From contig CAZGTQ010000189.1 in assembly GCA_964528575.1 (NCBI GenBank), positions 1-6,592 of the forward strand: a stretch of 6,592 nucleotides of DNA. Direction: 5' to 3'. Shown here piece by piece: positions 1 through 6,591 of this stretch; position 1 is the stretch's first letter, and each line of letters begins with the position of its first letter. A program made the translations under genes and the position numbers. Source of the DNA: CAZGTQ01 sp964528575. Lineage in GTDB: Bacteria; Planctomycetota; UBA1135; GCA-002686595. Below the pieces are notes generated by a model, which worked only from the letters and a program-made list of their open reading frames with translations, did no database searches and had not been told where the DNA came from.

Positions 1-327
1 GAACGTGCGGTCCTCCGTCCCGATCCAGGCGCGCACGATCGTGGCTCCGGAGTCCGAGTACGGCAGCTCGACGACCAGATGACTCTCCTTGCCGGCGACG
101 ACGCCGCCGTGTCCCTGCGCGAGCTCGACGGCGAGGTCTCCCATCTGGATCGTGCCTAGCGAATGCTCGGCGTGTTCGTGGTCCTCCTCCTCGCCGGAAG
201 GAGTCGGAGCCTCTTCGGGAGAGGAGCTCGCGGACGTCGCGCCCTGCGCCGCGTTCTCTTCCGAGCCGCCGCATGCGACCGGCAGGAATAGGGCGAGGGT
301 CGCGGCGAGGATCGATGCATGCTTCAT
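1..327 (-). CDS. Small acidic, His-containing lipoprotein downstream of RND permease (3'-truncated by window)
   Basis: I see an ATG at 327 preceded by a good Shine-Dalgarno GAGGAG six bases upstream, then 109 codons open to the window edge; the C-terminus is missing. Residues 1-18 form a short signal peptide (Lys2, then a hydrophobic Ile6-Leu15 core) ending in L-P-V-A-C with Cys19 as the likely lipidated residue; Pro at -3 makes the lipobox imperfect. Residues 20-49 are an Ala/Ser/Pro/Glu-rich linker. EEEDHEHAEH (46-55) is a clustered acid/His stretch that could bind a divalent metal. From about residue 57 a beta-rich-looking segment begins (TIQMGDLAVEL, then AGKESHLVVELP and ATIVRAWIGTEDR), resembling in rhythm small FixH/YtkA-like immunoglobulin-fold periplasmic domains, but I cannot assign the family. 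It starts 17 bases after the permease stop, so it is almost certainly co-transcribed. An envelope accessory protein or metal carrier for the pump is inference only. Confidence 0.8.
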   Translation of the reverse strand, partial: MKHASILAATLALFLPVACGGSEENAAQGATSASSSPEEAPTPSGEEEDHEHAEHSLGTIQMGDLAVELAQGHGGVVAGKESHLVVELPYSDSGATIVRAWIGTEDRTF

Positions 328-333
328 GGGGTT

Positions 334-339
334 CTCCTC
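334..339 (-). promoter_or_regulatory. Shine-Dalgarno of the downstream lipoprotein gene
   Basis: GAGGAG on the minus strand, six bases before the ATG at 327, sits inside the 17-base gap after the permease stop. It fixes the lipoprotein start and shows the gene has its own ribosome site rather than depending on re-initiation. Confidence 0.75.
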
Positions 340-344
340 ATGGT

Positions 345-3300
345 TCAGGGGTTCGGGGCGTGCGGCTCGCGAAGGGAGTGGATGGCCGCGTATCCCGCGG
401 GAACGAGGACGAGGTTCAGGAACGTCGAGGTCAGGAGGCCGCCGAGGATCACGACGGAGAGCGGCGCGAGGATCTCGTTCCCCGGCCGATCCCCCTCCAG
501 GACGATCGGCAGGAGCGCGAACGCCGCCGTGAGCGCCGTCATCAGGATCGGAACGAGACGCTCCATCGATCCGCGCACGATCGCTTCGTGAAGACCGCAG
601 CCCTCCTCCTGGAGCAGGTGCCGGTAGTGGTTCACGAGCAGGATGCCGTTGCGCACCGCGATGCCGAACAGCGTGATGAAGCCGACCAGGCTCGCGATCG
701 ACAGCACCGGCGCCGTGTAGTCCCCGCGTCCGAACAGGGCTGCGACGTTCCGCGCCACGTCCGGAGACTCGGTCACGAAGATCGCGAGGACGCCGCCGAT
801 CAGCGCGAGCGGCAGGTTGACGAGGACGAGCAGCGCGATGCGTAGCGAGCCGACTGCGAGGTCGAGCAGCACGAGCATGACGAGCAGCACGACGGCGCTG
901 GACAGCAGGATCGCGCGGCTCGCCGACTGTTGCGCCTCGAACTGGCCGCCGTATTTCGCCGTGTACCCGTACCGCTCGACGATCGGATCGACGCGGCGTC
1001 GGACCTGCTCGACGAGGTGGCCGAGGTTCGCGCCCTCGTCGACGTTGAGCGAGACGACCGCCTTGCGGTGCGAGCCCTCGCGCGCGATGAGGTTCGACGC
1101 CATCTCGGGCCCGATGTCCGCCACCTCCTCGAGCCGCACGAGCGCCCCGCCCGCTCCGCGCAGGATCAGGCTCTCCAGGTCGGCGACGTCATCCCTCGCC
1201 TCGGGATGCAGCCGCACCGAGAGTGCGTAGCGGCGCACGCCCTCGTTCACCTCGGCCACCGTGACGCCGAAGACGGCATCGCGCACCTGGCGTGCCGCCG
1301 ACGCCGGCGTCAGGCCGTACGCGGCGAGGAGCTGAGGGCGGTACTCCACCGGCAGGGACCGGATCATCACCTCCCGGTTCGCGGTCACGTCGCGGGCGCC
1401 CGGCACAGCCTGGAGCTCCGCCTCGATCTCCTGGGCGATGGCGCGCAGCCGAGTCAGGTCGTCGCCGTAGATGCTGATCGCGATCGCCGCCGGCGTGCCC
1501 GACAGGATGTGACTGAGCCTGTGCTCGATCGGCTGGCCGACGTTGGTCGTGATGCCGGGCACCTGCTCCAGGATGCGCGTGATTTGCGCGCGCACCGCCT
1601 CCTTGGAGAAGCCCTCCCGCAACGTGACGTCGATCTCCGAGTTGCTGACCGGCTCGGCGTGCTCGTCGCGCTCCGCCCGGCCCGTGCGGCGCGTCACGCT
1701 GCGCACGCCCTCGAGATCGAGCACCCGATTCTCGATGGCGGAGGCCATGCGGTCGCTGGCCGCGAGCGACGTCCCCGGCGGAGCGAACAGCCCGACCGTG
1801 AACGTGCCCTCGTTGAACTCGGGCAGGAACGACGTGCCGAACGTCGATCCGAGCCACACGGAAAGGCCCGTTGCGACCGCGGCCGCGCCGAGGACGAGCG
1901 CGCGCCGACGCAACGCGAGCCGGAGCGTCGGCGCGTACAGCCGCTTGAGCCCGCGGATCAGGAAGCCGTCGCGCGCCTCCCGGTCGGTCGGCTCCGCGTG
2001 GAGGAGGAAACGACACAGCGCCGGCGTGACCGTCAGCGCTACGAGGAGCGACGCGAGGAGCGAGACGACGAAGGCGATGCCGAGTGGCCGGAAGAAGCGT
2101 CCTTCGATGCCGCCCAGGAACATCAGCGGAACGAACACGAGCCCGATGATGACCGTCGCGAAGACCATCGCCGGGCGGATCTCGTTGCTCGCGTCGAGGA
2201 TCACCGCGCGCTTCGGCCGCCGCTCGCCCGGGGGCCTGCTCGCGTTCTGCTTCAGCCGGCGGAACACGTTCTCGACGTCGATGATCGCGTCGTCGACCAG
2301 GCTCCCGACCGCGATCGCGAGCCCGCCGAGCGTCATCACGTTGACCGTCTCGCCGAGCGCGTCGAGGGCGAGCAGCCCGGCCGCGAGCGACAGCGGCAAC
2401 GCCGTCAGCGTGACCAGCGTCGTCCGCACGTTCAGCAGGAAGAGCGCCAGGATGAACGACACGATGATCGCCGCGTCGCGCAGCGCCTTCACGACGTTGT
2501 GCACGGCCAAGTCGATGAAGTCCGCCTGGCGGAAGATCTGCCGGTTGATTCGCAGGCCGTCCGGGAGGGTCGGCTCCAGCGCGTCGAGCAGCTCGTCCAC
2601 CTGGTCGGTGATGACGAGCGTGTTCGTGCCGGGGGCCTTCTGCAGCGTCATCACGACCGCGGGACGGCCGTCGTCCGCGCCCGTCCCGCGCTTGGGCGCC
2701 GCACCGAGGAGCACGTCGGCCACTTGCCCGATGGTGACGGGCGCGCCCTCGTGGATCTTCACGACCGTTCCGGCGACGTCGGCCGCCGAGCGCACGCGCC
2801 CGCTCTGGCGGACGGGCAGCTCCAGACTGTCGACGTCGGGGAGGTAGCCGGCGCTCAGCGTGCTGTGCGAGGCCTCCGCCGCGCGCGCGACGTCCTGCAC
2901 GGTCAGGCCGTATAGCCGCAGCGTGTCCTGCTGCACGAGCACCTGGTACTCGGGCAGCTCGCCCCCGATGACCGAGACCTGCGCAACCCCGGGGATCGCG
3001 AGCAGCTTGTTCCGCAAGTCGAACTCGGCGTACCCGCGCAGCTCCAGCGGGCTGCGGCTCCCGTCGGGAGACGACACCGCGAGCAGCATGATCTCGCCGG
3101 TGATCGACGTGATGGGCGTCATCTCGGCGTGCGCGTCCCGAGGCAGCTCCTCGCGGACCGCGTCGAGCCGCTCCGAGACGAGCTGGCGCGCGCGGTAGAT
3201 GTCCTGACCCCACTCGAATTCGACGTAGGCGATGGAGAGCCCGATGGCGCTGGACGTGCGCACGCGCCGTACGCCCGGGATCCCGTTGACCGCCGCCTCG

Positions 3301-3506
3301 ATCGGGAACGTGACGTACTGCTCGACCTCGTCCGCCGCCAGGCCCGGCGCCTCGGTCATCACGACGACCGTCGGCGCGTTCAGCTCGGGGAAGACGTCGA
3401 CCGGAGTGCGCGGCAGGCGCCAGGCCGCCACGCCGAGCAGCACGCCCGCGAGGACGAGCACCAGCGCGGCGTGGTCGACGGAGAAGCGGATCAGCTTTTC
3501 GAGCAC
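345..3506 (-). CDS. CusA/CzcA-family heavy-metal-efflux RND permease
   Basis: Inner-membrane proton/cation antiporter, the motor of the pump. The 1053 residues match the family length (E. coli CusA 1047). The GTG start at 3506 gives the usual family N-terminus (MLEKLIRFSV), with TM1 at about 12-30 and the hallmark PVDVFPELNAPTVVV at 35-49. Hydrophobic segments give 12 helices: 12-30, 343-360, 364-384, 391-411, 445-464, 476-499, 535-552, 864-882, 888-910, 934-958, 984-1003, 1013-1037. Two large periplasmic domains lie between TM1/TM2 and TM7/TM8. TM4 reads VDDAIIDVEN (404-413); Asp405 and Glu412 match the proton-relay acids, while Asp406 and Asp410 are additional. The C-terminal signature GIAVRNGILLVNH (948-960) is typical of CusA/CzcA. 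The CusA metal-site methionines align by eye to Gly572, Asn622 and His666; Glu624 matches CusA Glu625. About 18 extra residues lie near 913-932. It follows the adaptor by 9 bases. Family very sure, substrate unknown. Confidence 0.97.
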   Translation of the reverse strand: MLEKLIRFSVDHAALVLVLAGVLLGVAAWRLPRTPVDVFPELNAPTVVVMTEAPGLAADEVEQYVTFPIEAAVNGIPGVRRVRTSSAIGLSIAYVEFEWGQDIYRARQLVSERLDAVREELPRDAHAEMTPITSITGEIMLLAVSSPDGSRSPLELRGYAEFDLRNKLLAIPGVAQVSVIGGELPEYQVLVQQDTLRLYGLTVQDVARAAEASHSTLSAGYLPDVDSLELPVRQSGRVRSAADVAGTVVKIHEGAPVTIGQVADVLLGAAPKRGTGADDGRPAVVMTLQKAPGTNTLVITDQVDELLDALEPTLPDGLRINRQIFRQADFIDLAVHNVVKALRDAAIIVSFILALFLLNVRTTLVTLTALPLSLAAGLLALDALGETVNVMTLGGLAIAVGSLVDDAIIDVENVFRRLKQNASRPPGERRPKRAVILDASNEIRPAMVFATVIIGLVFVPLMFLGGIEGRFFRPLGIAFVVSLLASLLVALTVTPALCRFLLHAEPTDREARDGFLIRGLKRLYAPTLRLALRRRALVLGAAAVATGLSVWLGSTFGTSFLPEFNEGTFTVGLFAPPGTSLAASDRMASAIENRVLDLEGVRSVTRRTGRAERDEHAEPVSNSEIDVTLREGFSKEAVRAQITRILEQVPGITTNVGQPIEHRLSHILSGTPAAIAISIYGDDLTRLRAIAQEIEAELQAVPGARDVTANREVMIRSLPVEYRPQLLAAYGLTPASAARQVRDAVFGVTVAEVNEGVRRYALSVRLHPEARDDVADLESLILRGAGGALVRLEEVADIGPEMASNLIAREGSHRKAVVSLNVDEGANLGHLVEQVRRRVDPIVERYGYTAKYGGQFEAQQSASRAILLSSAVVLLVMLVLLDLAVGSLRIALLVLVNLPLALIGGVLAIFVTESPDVARNVAALFGRGDYTAPVLSIASLVGFITLFGIAVRNGILLVNHYRHLLQEEGCGLHEAIVRGSMERLVPILMTALTAAFALLPIVLEGDRPGNEILAPLSVVILGGLLTSTFLNLVLVPAGYAAIHSLREPHAPNP

Positions 3507-3511
3507 GGTCG

Positions 3512-3517
3512 CCTCTC
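3512..3517 (-). promoter_or_regulatory. Shine-Dalgarno supporting the GTG start of the permease
   Basis: GAGAGG on the minus strand lies five bases before the GTG at 3506 and overlaps the adaptor's TGA stop (3518-3516). Together with the family-typical N-terminus it decides the non-ATG start and suggests coupling of permease translation to termination of the adaptor. Confidence 0.65.
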
Positions 3518-4886
3518 AGTGATCGCCGTGGGAGCTGCCGTCGGCGTGGAAGTGCCCGCCCGGTTGCGCCGCGCCGCTCTGCTGCGTCGCGAGCTTCAGC
3601 TCGTACGCGCCATCGAGCACGACCTCGTCGCCGCGCATCACCCCGCTCTGCAGCACGACCCACCGGCCGTCGCTCACGCCCAGGTCCGCCTCGACGCGGA
3701 TCACCCTGTTCGGATCGGCGGGATCGCGGCGGAAGACGACGTGCGTCAGGCCGTCCTGCACGACGGCCGAGCGCGGCACCGCGAGCGCCGGCCGCTCGGT
3801 GCCCGCGACGACGATCTCGAGGAAGGCCGAGACGCCCGGACGGATCCACTTCGCACTCTCCTGCGGAGTCGCGATCAGCGTGATCGTGCGCTCCTCGGGA
3901 CGGGCCTCGAGACCCACCGTCATCGTCGCTGGGACTGCCGCGTCGATCGGCATTCCTGGCGAGGGCGGGGGCACGATCCGCGCGTCCCCCGCGTCCGGGA
4001 TCCGCGCCAGATCGGCCTGGAGCGCATGGGCCCGGAATCGCACGCGGCCGCGATCGACCGTCGAGAGCACGGTGGCCGGCGGCTCGACGAACGCTCCGTC
4101 CGTCACCGCGAGGGCCTCGACGACGCCCGGCTCGACGGCGCGCACTTCGATCCAGTCGATCGTGAGGTAGCGCGGCACGCGCTCCTCGTCGCCCTCCTCG
4201 CCGGGGACCTCGACCTCGAGATCCGCCTTCGCGATCCCTGACGCGGCAGAGGCGCGGTGCAGCGCGTACCACCGCGTCCGCTCGGCGTTCGCGAGCCGCG
4301 TCTCGGCGAGCGCGAGCTCCGCCTCGAGCCGCGGCACGTTGGCCTCGAGCTCCGCCGCCTGGACCTCGAGGTCCGCCTTCTTGAAGTCCGCCTGCGCGAG
4401 CACCTCGATGCGCTCGCGCACGAGCTCGAGCTTGCGGCGCGCTTCCTCGAGCTCCGTGCGATCGACGCGGATCTCGGCTTGCGCGATCTCGATCGCCTGC
4501 TCGCCGAGGATGACCTCGTGCAGGAGCTCGAGCCACTCGGGCGAGCGATAGCGGAAGAGCGGCGTCCCGGGCTCGACGCGGTCGTACTGGTCGACGAGCA
4601 TCTGCACGTGCCCGGGCAGGGCCATGCGGTACTCGCGGCGCGCCAGCGGCTGGAGCTCGAACGCGCCCGGCACGCGCAGCGTTTGCTCGACGTGCCGCAC
4701 CTCGACCTCGGCGAACGTGATGCCGAGGTTGCGCCGGACCGTTGCCGGGATGTCGACGCGGTTCGTCCGCGTGGTCGCGCTGGACGGATCTCCCGACGGC
4801 GGGGGAGCGCTCTCTTGCGGAGCCGGCGAGCACGCGGCCAGCGCGCAGAGGACGGCGCCCAGGAGGGACTCGTGCGTCGTGGTCAT
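3516..4886 (-). CDS. CusB/CzcB-type periplasmic adaptor (membrane fusion) lipoprotein
   Basis: Adaptor of 456 residues joining permease to outer-membrane channel. The ATG at 4886 overlaps the channel stop (ATGA), and the N-terminus is a lipoprotein signal with lipobox LAAC, Cys19 lipidated. A Pro/Ser/Thr linker (20-42) follows, with no Met or His. Domains in order: first lipoyl half (about 90-118, with PGHVQMLVDQYDRVEPGTPL and the family-typical RSPEW); charged alpha-helical coiled-coil hairpin (about 118-210); second lipoyl half (about 241-278, including EPGVVEALAVTDGAFV); beta-barrel (about 279-360) containing a Pro-rich insertion PPPSPGMP (306-313); membrane-proximal domain (about 362-430, with PRSAVVQDG). 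The C-terminus HFHADGSSHGDH (445-456) carries four histidines and is a candidate metal-binding tail. The N-terminal metal-binding methionines described in E. coli CusB have no counterpart I can see. An open frame extends upstream to 5897 but lies within the channel gene and is a shadow. Family assignment is firm; metal specificity is not. Confidence 0.95.
   Translation of the reverse strand: MTTTHESLLGAVLCALAACSPAPQESAPPPSGDPSSATTRTNRVDIPATVRRNLGITFAEVEVRHVEQTLRVPGAFELQPLARREYRMALPGHVQMLVDQYDRVEPGTPLFRYRSPEWLELLHEVILGEQAIEIAQAEIRVDRTELEEARRKLELVRERIEVLAQADFKKADLEVQAAELEANVPRLEAELALAETRLANAERTRWYALHRASAASGIAKADLEVEVPGEEGDEERVPRYLTIDWIEVRAVEPGVVEALAVTDGAFVEPPATVLSTVDRGRVRFRAHALQADLARIPDAGDARIVPPPSPGMPIDAAVPATMTVGLEARPEERTITLIATPQESAKWIRPGVSAFLEIVVAGTERPALAVPRSAVVQDGLTHVVFRRDPADPNRVIRVEADLGVSDGRWVVLQSGVMRGDEVVLDGAYELKLATQQSGAAQPGGHFHADGSSHGDH
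4212..4380. repeat. Spaced 19-base near-identical repeat inside the adaptor gene
   Basis: GACCTCGAG(A/G)TCCGCCTTC occurs at 4212-4230 and 4362-4380 on the plus strand, exactly 150 bases apart with one mismatch. In the adaptor it encodes KADLEV twice (residues 170-175 and 220-225), before and after the descending helix of the hairpin. This may be a trace of helical-segment duplication or simple composition bias in Glu/Leu/Asp-rich sequence. Confidence 0.5.
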
Positions 4887-6274
4887 CGGTTCTCGTCCGC
4901 CGCACCTGGCGGCTCCTCGTTGGGCTCGGGACCGATCAGATAGGCGGCCTCGGTGCGCGCGACAGCCTCGGCCGACCGCGTGTCGATGAGCTCGAGCTTG
5001 GTGCGCAAGGCGCGCGTGAGGCTCTCGAGCAGGACGAGGCTCGTCCCTTCGCCGAGGCGCAGCAGCTCGAACGCGTCCTCGAGCTGGCGGTCCACGAGCG
5101 GCACGAGCACCTGTTCGAGATGCTCCCGCTGGCTCGCCAAGGACCTCGCGCGCGCCGTCGCCGCCGCCCAGCGACCGACGAGGAGCTCGTACGTCGTTTC
5201 CACGGTGGCGCGCGCGATCTCCCGCTCGGCGCGCGCCTCCGCGATCGCGCGCCGATTCGCGTTCAAGAGCGGGATCGGAATCGCGCCGAGCAAGCCGATT
5301 CGCGACTGCCCTTCGTCCGACTCGAACAACGGGCCCAGGGTCAGGTCGGGACCTTGCTCGCGGATCTCGCGGCGCAGCGTCTCCTCGGCCACCTCGTACT
5401 CCCGCCGCAGGCGCGCCAAGCCGGGATTGCGCAGCTCGATCGCTCGAGGCCCCGCAGCGCCCTCCTCGACGGCGGTGTTCGATGCGATCGCCGGCACGAG
5501 CTCGGCCGGCGCCGTCGGAGCGAGCCCCAGGAGCGAGCGGAGTCGTTGCTCCAGGGCGTCCGCCTCGCCGACGAGACGGCGCAGCTCGTTCTGCCGCAGG
5601 CTCTCCTCGACGCGGAACAGCGAGGCCTCGGTCCGCGGGATCTCGCCTCGCTCCGCGAGCTCGGAAGCAGTGTGGACGAGGCCTTCCATGTCCGCGACGA
5701 AGCGCTCCGTCTCGTCGACGCGCAGCCGCGCGGCCGACCACTCGATCCAGGCCGCGCGGACGTCGCGCCACACCGACCACTCGGCCTCCAGCAGCGCGCC
5801 CTCCGACGCGCCCAGCTCCGCCGCCGCGACTCGGCGCTCGGCCTCGAGCTGCCCCGACAGCGGGATCGAGAACGCGAGCCCCGAGGTGATCACCCACGGG
5901 TCCGGCACGCTCTCGGTGATCCGCAGGATGTCGAGCTCGAGGCGCGGGTCCGACCAGCGTCCGGCGTGCTCCGCTCCGGCGGCCGAGCGCGCGACGCGCA
6001 GACGCGCGAGGCGCAGCTCCGGGTTGAAGACGAGCGCGACGAGCTGGCCCTCGTGCAGGCTCACGCCGTCCGCGAGGTCGAGCTCGCCGTCAGCCGACGC
6101 TTCCTCGAGCCGTTCGAGGAAGTCGGCGAGCGTTTCACGGTCCAGCGTCCGAGCGTGCCACGCCTCTCGGTGAGCGGCGAGGTCCAGCGGACGTCGTTCG
6201 TAGCTCTGGCATCCCGCCAGGATGCCCAGCGCGCAGAGCGCGGCGGTCGTCGTCGGTGGGCGGAGTCGTTCCAA
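4883..6274 (-). CDS. TolC/CusC-family outer-membrane efflux channel lipoprotein
   Basis: Outer-membrane exit duct of the pump, 463 residues from a TTG at 6274. I chose TTG because it leaves a textbook lipoprotein signal: MERLR n-region, hydrophobic 11-20, lipobox LAGC with Cys22, and GGAGAG nine bases upstream. An ATG at 6316 would add 14 residues, several acidic, has no ribosome site and falls in a hairpin loop; a GTG at 6430 would overlap the preceding gene. Two outer-membrane-efflux repeats are visible. The first has NPELRLARLR (85-94), strand-like LELDILRI, then the IPLSGQLEAERRVA turn (137-150). The second repeats the plan with RNPGLARLRREY (282-293), LTLGPLF, and IPIPLLNANRRAIAEARAE (332-350). 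Long Ala/Glu/Arg helices (151-245, 338-440) build the periplasmic tunnel. It is the first pump gene and overlaps the adaptor start by four bases. Family certain, exact start moderately so. Confidence 0.93.
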   Translation of the reverse strand: MERLRPPTTTAALCALGILAGCQSYERRPLDLAAHREAWHARTLDRETLADFLERLEEASADGELDLADGVSLHEGQLVALVFNPELRLARLRVARSAAGAEHAGRWSDPRLELDILRITESVPDPWVITSGLAFSIPLSGQLEAERRVAAAELGASEGALLEAEWSVWRDVRAAWIEWSAARLRVDETERFVADMEGLVHTASELAERGEIPRTEASLFRVEESLRQNELRRLVGEADALEQRLRSLLGLAPTAPAELVPAIASNTAVEEGAAGPRAIELRNPGLARLRREYEVAEETLRREIREQGPDLTLGPLFESDEGQSRIGLLGAIPIPLLNANRRAIAEARAEREIARATVETTYELLVGRWAAATARARSLASQREHLEQVLVPLVDRQLEDAFELLRLGEGTSLVLLESLTRALRTKLELIDTRSAEAVARTEAAYLIGPEPNEEPPGAADENR

Positions 6275-6283
6275 GGGCTCGGG

Positions 6284-6289
6284 CTCTCC
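6284..6289 (-). promoter_or_regulatory. Candidate Shine-Dalgarno for the TTG start of the channel gene
   Basis: GGAGAG on the minus strand, nine bases before the TTG at 6274. It is the only purine-rich ribosome site near the plausible starts of this gene; the ATG at 6316 has none. Spacing is at the long end of normal. Confidence 0.45.
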
Positions 6290-6307
6290 ATCGTTCGCCT
6301 GAACGAG

Positions 6308-6329
6308 GCCCGGCATGGACGTGCCGGGC
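6308..6329 (-). repeat. Perfect 8-bp inverted repeat in the leader of the channel gene
   Basis: GCCCGGCA and TGCCGGGC flank a six-base loop, giving a perfect GC-rich stem 34 bases upstream of the TTG start. No T-run follows on either strand within the window, so it is not a canonical intrinsic terminator. It could act as an mRNA-stabilising or pausing element. It shares its boundary base with the next inverted repeat (6329-6354). Confidence 0.6.
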
Positions 6330-6354
6330 CGGCGCCGCGCCGGTGTTCCGGCGC
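6329..6354 (-). repeat. Two mutually exclusive GC-rich hairpins between the upstream ORF and the channel gene
   Basis: Positions 6337-6354 form a 7-bp perfect stem (GCGCCGG/CCGGCGC, four-base loop). Positions 6329-6343 form a 6-bp perfect stem (CCGGCG/CGCCGG, three-base loop). They share 6337-6343, so only one can fold at a time. They begin just after the stop of the upstream reading frame (6367-6369). The alternation resembles an attenuator layout, but there is no terminator U-tract or leader peptide to support that. Confidence 0.55.
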
Positions 6355-6366
6355 AGCTCGACGCGT

Positions 6367-6591
6367 TCAGGCGGCGATGGGCGGGCCCCGGGGCGGGCCC
6401 GTGTCCCTTGGCGGAGGCGGTCGCGGACACGTCTCCGGTGCGTCCGCTCGGCGGGACGACGGAGCGCTCGGCGCGAGGAGCGTGAAGCTCTTCGGAGCGA
6501 GCGCGAGCGTCACGTGGGCCAGGGTCGGCGGGACCGCCGGCTCGGCGAGCTGGTCGAGATGGTCCCCGACGGGGTGCGGCTCGTGGCCGGA
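6367..6591 (-). CDS. C-terminal end of a small His/Pro-containing protein upstream of the efflux operon (5'-truncated by window)
   Basis: This minus-strand frame is open from the window edge to a TGA at 6369-6367, giving 74 residues with no start in view. Third codon positions are almost all G or C over the first 55 codons, which favours real coding, whereas the next frame (open into the channel gene) is low-complexity and a third frame stops early. The visible part starts SGHEPHPVGDHLD, rich in His and acids, passes through a mildly hydrophobic stretch TLAHVTLALAPKSFTLLAP (about 23-41) and ends in a Pro-rich tail with GPPRGPP. Small exported proteins with His-rich middles and Pro-rich ends are often encoded just before CzcC/CusC-like genes, CzcI being a named example; that comparison rests on layout, not alignment. 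Its stop lies 92 bases before the channel start, so it may be the first gene of the operon. Function unknown. Confidence 0.55.
   Translation of the reverse strand, partial: SGHEPHPVGDHLDQLAEPAVPPTLAHVTLALAPKSFTLLAPSAPSSRRADAPETCPRPPPPRDTGPPRGPPIAA
6379..6400. repeat. 10-bp tandem direct repeat in the 3' end of the upstream gene
   Basis: GGGCGGGCCC occurs twice with a two-base spacer (6379-6388 and 6391-6400). In the upstream reading frame it encodes GPP-R-GPP, the Pro-rich C-terminal tail. It looks like a small slippage duplication in GC-rich sequence. Confidence 0.6.

Noticed and set aside
930..2915. A 661-residue plus-strand open frame antisense to the permease
   Set aside because: Its composition (Arg, Asp, Glu, His, Val) mirrors the reverse complement of GC-rich coding sequence; no signal, motif or ribosome site supports it.
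4212..4380. The 19-base spaced repeat as a mobile-element or recombination scar
   Set aside because: It lies in frame within the adaptor hairpin and encodes the same KADLEV residues; no inverted ends, target duplications or integrase are present.
1189..4905. A 1238-residue minus-strand open frame spanning adaptor and permease
   Set aside because: It is a shifted frame over two clearly recognised genes; its translation is Arg/Ala/Gly/Pro-rich low complexity with no domains, as expected from GC-rich third positions suppressing stops.
4887..5897. N-terminal extension of the adaptor frame into the channel gene
   Set aside because: The extension overlaps a real gene and is low complexity; the ATG at 4886 gives a proper lipoprotein signal and an ATGA junction.
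4953..6173. A 406-residue Ser/Arg-rich plus-strand open frame antisense to the channel gene
   Set aside because: Ser/Arg-rich translation is the complement of Glu/Leu/Arg/Ala helices in the channel protein; this is a shadow.
6308..6329. Intrinsic terminator for the upstream gene
   Set aside because: The stem is perfect and GC-rich, but no T-run follows it on the minus strand.
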